Made by a program: the position numbers and the translations under genes. From assembly GCA_964452325.1 (NCBI GenBank), contig CAYVLB010000087.1:1-7984 (forward strand): a stretch of DNA of 7,984 bases, in the 5' to 3' direction. Shown here piece by piece: positions 1-6,125 of this stretch. Every line of letters begins with the position of its first letter. Position 1 is the stretch's first letter. Origin of the DNA: JALVCQ01 sp964452325 (lineage in GTDB: Bacteria; Bacteroidota; Bacteroidia; JAADEI01; JALVCQ01). The notes beneath the pieces are model-generated. The model was not told the origin of the DNA and searched no databases. It saw only the letters and a list, made by a program, of their open reading frames with translations.

Positions 1-1663
1 CTTCACGGATGTGTGGAGGGGCTTTTTTAGTCGCACACAAGTCAAAACGCCATATTTGAAATTTCCACCACGGCTGGGGAAAGTGAAGGGATGATTCGAT
101 AGAGGGGCGCAGGCAAAGCCGGTAATGATGTTCCATAAAATCAGACAAGAGGCTGGGCAGCATGGAGTCTGCCGTCAGCAAGCGTATGTCGGAACGGAGT
201 AAGGCCAGGTACGGATCGTGAATGTGATGGAATGCCAACAAAGAATCCATCCAAGGCATGGCAATCATACCGCCAAGTGGAATGATTCGGAGGCGTTGCC
301 AAAGGTCGGTCTCCTGCAGTGGATGAAGGTACGGGGTGGGGAAATCTGGAGTCATAAAGTAAGTATACGCCGTTGACAACAGGCGTCTCAACTCGCGTTC
401 TACAATTTGCCCATTACGGAGATAGGCTACACTTGCATTATAAATATGATAGGACATCCAGATAGCCACTGCCAATAGCAACCATTGGGCCCATTTCGAC
501 AGCACGGACAAAAGGACTTGCCTGCCACTGTTTTTGCGAATCACCCATCCCCAGCCCATTAGCACGCTTAATGGAAAAATGGACCGTTTGTGAGGGAATT
601 TCAATATAACCGTTACTATCAAGATAATACCCCCCCAGAAAGCTAAGGTGGCAATGGCTGCATAGAGGTCTTTCTGGGTGCCAACCCCTATTAAAAACAT
701 CAATACGAGCCATACAAATACCCACCACATGGTGGGAGCAAAGCGTGGGCTCGTCCAAAGGAGTACCGCATAGGTGATCAATCGGTTGAGGGATAATTTC
801 TTGATGAGTTGGGTGCTTAGGTGAAGGGACTGAAGGTGTGCTAATGAATAGATTGAATGAAAATAAAAATGACGTCGGAAAAGGGCTAAGTCATTAGGCG
901 TCCATCCCAACTTATGCAACAGTTCCGGGTAGCGATCCACCCGAAAGTCATGAATAGCTGCTCGCAGCCGATTGTATTGCCAGTAATATCTCCACCCTTC
1001 ATCCCTATCATAGTGGAATTGGTTAATCCCCATCAACAAAGCCATTCCCACTAATACGCCAGGAACGACTTTCAATTCGGAGGTTGGGAGGTGGTGGGTT
1101 TCCCATGCATGCCATATCCATCGGCAAACCCACAGGACGCCTACAATCCCGGCTGCAGAAGGGCGCAATAGAAATCCTAGAACTCCCATGGTTCCAAGAA
1201 GGATTTTTTGCCGCCAAGTGGTCGTGGCATCCCATCCCATAATGGGCAATCCCATCCCCAGGATAGCCAAGATTGTGAATTGAAGATGGAGCATCAGCCA
1301 CCATCCAGCCGTGCCCAACACCAACAAATGTACGAGCAGGCCGCGCGCTTGCCATCGCTGCATGAGAAGTGCTCCCATCGTGGCAAAAACGCTCCACAAT
1401 CCGATAACCAACATAAGGCCATACCATGGAACATGGGGTGTCCACCGATAAAGAACAGCCAAAACGGCTCCCACCCAGTAATGCGAAAAGACCATATACT
1501 CGGAGGCGGGCCATCCGGCCAGTTTTCCAGATACCATCCACCAGAGTGCTACATCATCATTGGTCAAGTATATGGGGCGGGCAACAGCATAAAAAAGCCC
1601 CCATATCAAGGCATGGAATACAAAAGAAGCCATCCAAGGATGGCGTTGCCAGAAGTGGGTCAC
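1..1663 (-). CDS. Large multi-pass membrane protein, uncharacterised (3' end beyond window)
   Basis: I read this frame by hand: it stays open for 554 codons from a GTG at 1661-1663 to the left edge, so the C-terminus is missing. The protein is rich in Trp, Leu, Val and Phe. Hydrophobic stretches lie near residues 12-29, 62-75, 80-100, 108-142, 155-182, 198-214, 312-326, 335-355 and 391-407, so about eight to ten membrane helices. A probable extracytoplasmic loop after the first helix carries NDDVAL (35-40). A polar central part holds YNRLRAAIHDF (230-240) and GWTPNDLALFRRHFYFH (253-269). From about residue 415 the chain is mainly soluble. An acidic pair in the first loop recalls GT-C glycosyltransferases, but that comparison is inference. 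The NDD and YN-R motifs remind me of uncharacterised bacterial membrane proteins, and I cannot assign a function. The start overlaps the stop of the upstream DUF2520 gene by 4 bp (GTGA), which suggests translational coupling. No Shine-Dalgarno is visible. Confidence 0.85.
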   Translation of the reverse strand, partial: MTHFWQRHPWMASFVFHALIWGLFYAVARPIYLTNDDVALWWMVSGKLAGWPASEYMVFSHYWVGAVLAVLYRWTPHVPWYGLMLVIGLWSVFATMGALLMQRWQARGLLVHLLVLGTAGWWLMLHLQFTILAILGMGLPIMGWDATTTWRQKILLGTMGVLGFLLRPSAAGIVGVLWVCRWIWHAWETHHLPTSELKVVPGVLVGMALLMGINQFHYDRDEGWRYYWQYNRLRAAIHDFRVDRYPELLHKLGWTPNDLALFRRHFYFHSIYSLAHLQSLHLSTQLIKKLSLNRLITYAVLLWTSPRFAPTMWWVFVWLVLMFLIGVGTQKDLYAAIATLAFWGGIILIVTVILKFPHKRSIFPLSVLMGWGWVIRKNSGRQVLLSVLSKWAQWLLLAVAIWMSYHIYNASVAYLRNGQIVERELRRLLSTAYTYFMTPDFPTPYLHPLQETDLWQRLRIIPLGGMIAMPWMDSLLAFHHIHDPYLALLRSDIRLLTADSMLPSLLSDFMEHHYRLCLRPSIESSLHFPQPWWKFQIWRFDLCATKKAPPHIRE

Positions 1664-2433
1664 GTATCGATGGATTTTTGGCGCTGGATAAGGTCGGATA
1701 TCAGTTGATAAAGTTCTTTCCATTGGGGTGTGGCTTCCAGCATGCGTTGATGGAGTTGCAGGGTATTTAGGTCTCCGCGCAACGCGGGTCCGGTTTGGGC
1801 ATTTTCAGGACCAATGGAGAGTGCTTTATGGATGGTTTCTTCGAGGATGGGCCCCAGGATGTCAGTGGTATATTCGAAAGGGGATACCAGATCGAAGGCA
1901 ATTTTTAACAAATAGTTCACAAAATTGTTGGCAAAAACCCCTGCCAGGTGGATTCGTAGGCGTTGATCGGCATCGGATGCGTGGCTTTTTCCGGTCAACT
2001 GTTGCGCCACCCGATGAAGCATTACTGCGTCGGGATGATGTTCCGCTTCTATGAAAATCGGGAAATCGGAACGCTTTAATGGCTGTCCATAGGTGAATGA
2101 AGAAAACGGATAGAAAACCGCATTGCGGCGATATGCACTTCCTGCCCGTTGGACAGGTACGGCAGCTGCCGTATGGGCGACCACCACATCAGAAGCGGTT
2201 GTCAAACGCCATTGTGAAAACAAAACTTTATCGGGTACGCAAACCAGCACCAAGTCTTCTTCTTCAAATATTGCCTGATGGGCAGGAACCCACCGGGCGC
2301 GGAGAAGATGGGCCAACCGTTCTCCCGATGCTTGGCGCAGAGAGGCTATCTGAACAATTCGATACCCCCGATGATATAATAGATGTCCCAAATGCCATGC
2401 CACATTACCCGCTCCCACCAAAGAAACTTTCAT
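1660..2433 (-). CDS. Rossmann-like and DUF2520 domain protein (predicted NAD(P)-dependent oxidoreductase-like)
   Basis: A complete 257-residue protein. The N-terminus is a dinucleotide-binding fold: MKVSLVGAGNVAWHL (1-15) contains the GxGNVxxHL loop typical of F420/NADP-dependent oxidoreductase-like proteins. VLVCVPD (62-68) is the usual strand-4 element. The C-terminal half matches DUF2520 by its family landmarks: AVFYPFSSF (105-113), HLAGVFANNFVNYLL (162-176), and NAQTGPALRGD (211-221) followed by a conserved His. Length is normal for the family, which is common in Bacteroidota. No substrate is established that I know of. The ATG at 2433 sits directly before the fold's first strand and has no Shine-Dalgarno (AACACCGTACAAAG precedes it). 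It is divergent from mnmE, and its stop overlaps the GTG of the downstream membrane protein gene, so the two are probably cotranscribed. Family assignment is firm; enzymatic activity is unknown. Confidence 0.92.
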   Translation of the reverse strand: MKVSLVGAGNVAWHLGHLLYHRGYRIVQIASLRQASGERLAHLLRARWVPAHQAIFEEEDLVLVCVPDKVLFSQWRLTTASDVVVAHTAAAVPVQRAGSAYRRNAVFYPFSSFTYGQPLKRSDFPIFIEAEHHPDAVMLHRVAQQLTGKSHASDADQRLRIHLAGVFANNFVNYLLKIAFDLVSPFEYTTDILGPILEETIHKALSIGPENAQTGPALRGDLNTLQLHQRMLEATPQWKELYQLISDLIQRQKSIDT

Positions 2434-2495
2434 CTTTGTACGGTGTTAATTAAAATACCTACCGGGCACAAATCTACAGGAATAACGGCCTGATT
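2434..2495. promoter_or_regulatory. Divergent intergenic region with presumed promoters for mnmE and the DUF2520 gene
   Basis: These 62 bp are the only non-coding stretch between two divergent genes, so both promoters should lie here or just inside the genes. On the minus strand, 2469-2476 reads TAGATTTG, an exact match to the Bacteroidota -7 consensus TAnnTTTG, about 35 nt before the DUF2520 start. No TTTG at the usual ~19-bp spacing is seen upstream; the nearest TTG is 27 bp away. On the plus strand, TTTG at 2435-2438 is followed after 17 bp by TACCTACC, a weak -7 match. The core is AT-rich (GTTAATTAAAATA). The individual elements could be chance matches. Confidence 0.35.
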
Positions 2496-3872
2496 ATGAA
2501 TTACAACCCAAATGACACCATCGCTGCATTGGCCACTCCACCGGGCGTTTCAGCCCTTGGAGTAATTCGGATATCGGGTCCGGAAGCGCTTGAGGTGGTG
2601 GATCGTTGTTTCCGGGGGCGGCAATGTCCACGAACTATGAAAGGCTACCGGGCAGCCTATGGGCATGTTATGGACAGTAGCGGCAACCCCATTGACGAAG
2701 TGGTGATTGTGGTATATCGATCGCCTCACTCTTATACGGGCGAAGACTTGGTGGAAATTTCAGGACACGGGTCACCCTACGTATTGCAAAAGATCTTGGA
2801 ACGCCTTTTGGAGTCGGGAGCCCGTGCTGCCATGCCGGGTGAATTTACGCTTCGGGCTTTTCTTAATGGAAAGCTAGACCTTGCCCAGGCCGAAGCTGTT
2901 GCCGATTTGATTGAATCTTCCAATGAAGCACAGCATCGAACCGCTCTTTACCAAATGCGGGGACACTTTTCAAAGGAAATCGCCCAACTACGGGAACGCC
3001 TTATCAAGGCAGCCGCTTTGATGGAATTAGAGCTGGATTTTGCCGAAGAAGATGTGGAATTTGTTAATCGAAGTGAGCTCCAACATCTCATCAAATCGAT
3101 TGGGTCATGGCTCCAACGATTGGCAGAGTCGTACCAGTGGGGACGGGTGATCAAAGAGGGCGTCCACGTTTTAATCACCGGCCGCCCCAACGTTGGGAAA
3201 TCAACACTGCTCAATACCCTATTAGGAGATGACCGGGCAATTGTATCGCCCATTGCGGGGACAACCCGTGACGTGATCGAGGATATGCGCGTGTACAAGG
3301 GAATTATCTACCGATTCCTCGACACTGCGGGGCTCCGATCAACAGACGACGCTATCGAGCAAATGGGCATCTCCCGAATGTTACAATTCGCACCCAAAGC
3401 CCATTGGATTCTTTTTATCGTCGACTTAACGGTTGAAAATCCCAAACGTTGGCAACTTCCCCAAAGGTTAAGGGCTTGGAAAGAAAAGGTTATCCTGTTG
3501 GGAAACAAAATAGACATTGCCTCCCGACCTACGATATCCGAATTTCAGAAGCGTTTTCCACAGATGCTTATGATCAGTGCATCGGATCCGACATCGGCAG
3601 ACAAAGTGCTCGCCTTACTCCATCACCACACTGTCCGTTCCCAAACAACAGACGGCACACCCATTGTCAATGCACGTCACTACGATGCGATCATTAAGGC
3701 AAAATCCGCCCTTGAACGGGTAAGCAACAACCTGACGCACCAGCAGCTTCCCACTGATCTAATTATCCCCGACCTTCGCGAAGCATTAGATCAACTGAGC
3801 ACTATCACCGGTGATATTGTTACCGATGACATTCTTGGACACATATTCAGCCGATTCTGCATTGGTAAGTAG
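2496..3872 (+). CDS. mnmE: tRNA uridine-5-carboxymethylaminomethyl(34) modification GTPase MnmE
   Basis: MnmE (TrmE) works with MnmG to place the cmnm5 or related group on U34 of tRNAs reading two-family-box codons, in the cytosol. The 458-residue protein has the normal family length (about 450-460). It begins with the folate-binding TrmE N domain (about 1-120; DTIAALATPPGVSALGVIRISG), followed by a helical domain with the G domain inserted. G motifs are intact: GRPNVGKS (229-236), GTTRD (255-259), DTAG (276-279) and NKID (337-340). The C-terminus is FCIGK, with the family's conserved C-[ILV]-G-K cysteine at 455. The helical C-terminal part, TDDILGHIFSRFCIGK, resembles Bacteroidota homologues. 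The ATG at 2496 gives the expected N-terminus, and AGGA lies about 15 nt upstream, too far for a normal Shine-Dalgarno. It is the only plus-strand gene, and its stop is 4 bp from the der stop. Confidence 0.98.
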   Translation: MNYNPNDTIAALATPPGVSALGVIRISGPEALEVVDRCFRGRQCPRTMKGYRAAYGHVMDSSGNPIDEVVIVVYRSPHSYTGEDLVEISGHGSPYVLQKILERLLESGARAAMPGEFTLRAFLNGKLDLAQAEAVADLIESSNEAQHRTALYQMRGHFSKEIAQLRERLIKAAALMELELDFAEEDVEFVNRSELQHLIKSIGSWLQRLAESYQWGRVIKEGVHVLITGRPNVGKSTLLNTLLGDDRAIVSPIAGTTRDVIEDMRVYKGIIYRFLDTAGLRSTDDAIEQMGISRMLQFAPKAHWILFIVDLTVENPKRWQLPQRLRAWKEKVILLGNKIDIASRPTISEFQKRFPQMLMISASDPTSADKVLALLHHHTVRSQTTDGTPIVNARHYDAIIKAKSALERVSNNLTHQQLPTDLIIPDLREALDQLSTITGDIVTDDILGHIFSRFCIGK

Positions 3873-3876
3873 GAAG

Positions 3877-5199
3877 CTATTTTTCTTTGAAGATAATCCG
3901 AAGGGGAACGCCTGAGAAATCAAACGCCGAACGTATTTTGTTTTCCAAAAACCGACGATACGACGGCGATATGAGGGTAGGATGGTTGGCATAAAATAAA
4001 AAAGTCGGAGGGGTCCTTTGTGGAACTTGCATCGCATATTTGATGCGGATAAGTTTTCCGAGGCGAGATGGCGGATGATGGGCTTTCAGAATGGGTTGGA
4101 TGAACCGATTAAATTGGGCTGTGGGGATTTGTCGATGAAGGTTTTGCTGCACTCTCCCAAGCGCTTGTAATACTTTGAGGAGGTTCTTACGTTTGGTGGC
4201 GGAGGTGAACACAAGGGGATAGTCAGCAAAGGGAGCAGTTGCCAAACGGACGTCGGCTTCAAAGTGCCGATAATCGATATCCGCAGGGAGGAGATCCTTT
4301 TTGTTCATCGCCACCACCACACCCTTGCCCTCTTCCAAGATCTGGTGTAATAAGCGCAAGTCCTGAGTGGTAACGCCCTCGGTGGCATCAAATATTAGGA
4401 TCACCACGTCAGCAAATCGAATGGCTTGGCGAGTACGTTGAACGGAAAACGACTCGATGGACGAAGTAATTCTGGGACGGCGACGCACGCCGGCAGTATC
4501 GATCAAGGTGAACTCATAGCCGAAACGTCGAAATGGTACGGCGATGGCATCACGTGTAGTTCCCGCAATGGGCGATGTGATCAGGCGTTGTTCGCCTAAA
4601 AGGGTATTCAACAAGGTGGACTTCCCAACGTTGGGACGCCCCACCACTGCCACACGGGGTCTTGGGAACAATTCATCGGATAGGGTTGAAGGGACTTTAG
4701 CAAAATTTTCCACAACCGCATCCAACAAATCCGCTACGCCCCGCCCATTCCGGGCCGACACCGCAATCACCGGATTAATTCCCAATCGGTGGAACACAGG
4801 GACTTCCCATTCCCGCCGAGGACTGTCTACTTTGTTAACCGCTATGATAACAGGCTTGGCCATCCGACGCAACGTACGGGCCAGGTATTGATCTTCTTCA
4901 TGAATTCCCACCTCAACATCGGTAAGTAATATCAACACATCCGCCTGTTGGATGGCTTTTTCGATCTGTCGTTTCACATGGGATGCAAATGGGTCGAGTA
5001 TATCAGGAGCATATCCCCCCGAATCCATTATCAGAAATACAGTTCCTTTCCATTCGACCGGTACGGCCTGAATATCGCGTGTCACACCGGGCATGTCTTC
5101 GACCACTGCCACCCGCCGCCCCAAAATGCGATTAAAGAGGGTTGACTTACCCACATTGGTACGACCCACAATTAATACGCGCGGCATTCCAATGCTCAT
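3877..5199 (-). CDS. der: Ribosome biogenesis GTPase Der (EngA), double G domain
   Basis: Der is an essential cytosolic GTPase for 50S subunit assembly, with two tandem G domains and a KH-like C-terminal domain. All are present in 440 residues, the normal length. GD1 has GRTNVGKS (12-19), a conserved Thr at 40, DSGG (59-62) and NKVD (122-125). GD2 has GRPNVGKS (187-194), GTTRD (213-217), DTAG (234-237), NKKD (299-302) and SAT (333-335). The KH-like domain spans about 350-440. GD1 has Thr where most homologues have Pro in GRPNVGKS, and DSGG in place of DTGG; both look tolerable. The ATG at 5199 overlaps the era stop (ATGA), which implies coupling. An in-frame ATG at 5187 (residue 5) is an alternative start. 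GAGGG abuts the first ATG and is too close to be a standard ribosome binding site. The gene is last in the five-gene minus-strand run and convergent with mnmE. Confidence 0.98.
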   Translation of the reverse strand: MSIGMPRVLIVGRTNVGKSTLFNRILGRRVAVVEDMPGVTRDIQAVPVEWKGTVFLIMDSGGYAPDILDPFASHVKRQIEKAIQQADVLILLTDVEVGIHEEDQYLARTLRRMAKPVIIAVNKVDSPRREWEVPVFHRLGINPVIAVSARNGRGVADLLDAVVENFAKVPSTLSDELFPRPRVAVVGRPNVGKSTLLNTLLGEQRLITSPIAGTTRDAIAVPFRRFGYEFTLIDTAGVRRRPRITSSIESFSVQRTRQAIRFADVVILIFDATEGVTTQDLRLLHQILEEGKGVVVAMNKKDLLPADIDYRHFEADVRLATAPFADYPLVFTSATKRKNLLKVLQALGRVQQNLHRQIPTAQFNRFIQPILKAHHPPSRLGKLIRIKYAMQVPQRTPPTFLFYANHPTLISPSYRRFLENKIRSAFDFSGVPLRIIFKEK

Positions 5200-6125
5200 C
5201 CCTCATAGCCGAATTGACGAAGATAGCGAGGGTTTTCACGCCACCCCTCCCGAACCTTTACGTACGTCCGCAAATACACTGGCTGGCCCAGTATCCGCTC
5301 AATCTCTTTGCGAGATTCCTCACCAATTTGCTTCAAACGGCGCCCCTTTTTTCCAATAAGAATAGGTTTCTGAGAAGACCGGTTGACAAATATTTCGGCA
5401 TCGATTTCAACCACGCCCCGTTCGTTTTCAGCCATCCGTCTCACAACGACCTCTGTTGAATAAGGCACCTCTTGGTGGAGATATTGGAAAATTTTCTCAC
5501 GAATCATCTCGGAAATCAGGAATCGTTCGGAACGATCGGTCACCTGCTGCATTTCAAAATATGGGGGATGGTGGGGGAGGTTTTCAACAACCGCAGGAAT
5601 AATACCTTCCACACCTGCCCGATGTAGGGCAGAAATTGGGAATATCCGCGCAGTAGGAAGATATGTTTGCCATGTGTCCACCCACTGACGCACTTGCTGC
5701 TCCTCAGACAAATCAATTTTATTAATCAGAAAGAAAAACGGGGTTTTCACGCGCATCCACTTGCGAACGGCATTGGGGTCTTCCCGATTGATAATACGGA
5801 CATCCGTCATATACATCAACACATCGGCATCATCCACCGCCTGCTTGACAAACTGCATCATGGCATTCTGCATCCGGTATGCAGGCCGAATAATCCCCGG
5901 CGTATCTGAAAACACTATTTGATAATTTGGCCCATTAAGGATTCCCAATATTCGATGACGGGTAGTTTGGGCTTTGGGTGTGACAATAGATATTTTTTGG
6001 CCAACCAAAGCATTCAGCAGGGTTGACTTACCAACGTTGGGACGACCAATGATATTAACAAAGCCTGCCCTAAAGGCAGGCTGTTGTGCTATTTCTCGAT
6101 CGGGGTAGCCTCGTGCCCTTTCCAT
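5196..6125 (-). CDS. era: GTPase Era (30S assembly, 16S rRNA 3'-end binding)
   Basis: Era binds the 3' end of 16S rRNA through a type II KH domain and acts late in 30S maturation. The 309-residue product has GRPNVGKS (27-34), QTTRH (53-57), DTPG (74-77), NKID (135-138) and PISALHRAG (163-171). The KH domain has ILIGKKGRRLKQIG (255-268). Its C-terminus, VREGWRENPRYLRQFGY, and its VFSDTPG...PAYRMQN segment are of the Bacteroidota type. The N-terminus is odd. The family normally begins a few residues before GFVNIIG, but here about 19 residues precede that point, and no in-frame ATG, GTG or TTG lies between them. The ATG at 6125 is backed by GGAG five bases upstream, so I keep it. This makes the gene overlap the upstream HPF-sigma fusion gene by 37 bp. 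A perfect hairpin lies in codons 15-21. era is followed by der with a 4-bp overlap. Confidence 0.97.
   Translation of the reverse strand: MERARGYPDREIAQQPAFRAGFVNIIGRPNVGKSTLLNALVGQKISIVTPKAQTTRHRILGILNGPNYQIVFSDTPGIIRPAYRMQNAMMQFVKQAVDDADVLMYMTDVRIINREDPNAVRKWMRVKTPFFFLINKIDLSEEQQVRQWVDTWQTYLPTARIFPISALHRAGVEGIIPAVVENLPHHPPYFEMQQVTDRSERFLISEMIREKIFQYLHQEVPYSTEVVVRRMAENERGVVEIDAEIFVNRSSQKPILIGKKGRRLKQIGEESRKEIERILGQPVYLRTYVKVREGWRENPRYLRQFGYEG
6062..6082 (-). promoter_or_regulatory. Perfect 8-bp inverted repeat at the HPF-sigma/era junction
   Basis: AGCCTGCC and GGCAGGCT pair perfectly around a 5-base loop (CTAAA on plus, TTTAG on minus). In the transcript the hairpin begins about 7 nt after the HPF-sigma stop codon and sits within era codons 15-21. 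On the minus strand it is followed by TTGTTAATATC, too poor in T for a strong intrinsic terminator. It could be an attenuator, an mRNA-processing or stability element, or a brake on era translation, or it could be a coincidence of codon choice. The inverted repeat is plain in the sequence; its function is unknown. Confidence 0.4.

Noticed and set aside
438..758. Minus-strand 106-codon open frame
   Set aside because: Also out of frame within the membrane protein gene. The correct frame gives hydrophobic helices here.
1023..1541. Minus-strand 172-codon open frame
   Set aside because: It is a shadow in another frame of the membrane protein gene. It is rich in Gly, Ser, Arg and Cys with no coherent fold, while the overlapping frame stays open for 554 codons with clear membrane helices.
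1208..1770. Two plus-strand open frames of 166 and 114 codons
   Set aside because: They are antisense to the membrane protein and DUF2520 genes, with His/Pro/Ser-rich low-information translations and no motif.
3186..3197. CCCAACGTTGGG palindrome as a regulator-binding site
   Set aside because: It recurs only where the P-loop residues Pro-Asn-Val-Gly are encoded, so coding constraint explains it.
6062..6082. Hairpin as a strong intrinsic terminator of the fusion gene
   Set aside because: It lacks a proper T tract and lies inside era, so full termination here would silence era and der. Kept only as a possible weak regulatory element.
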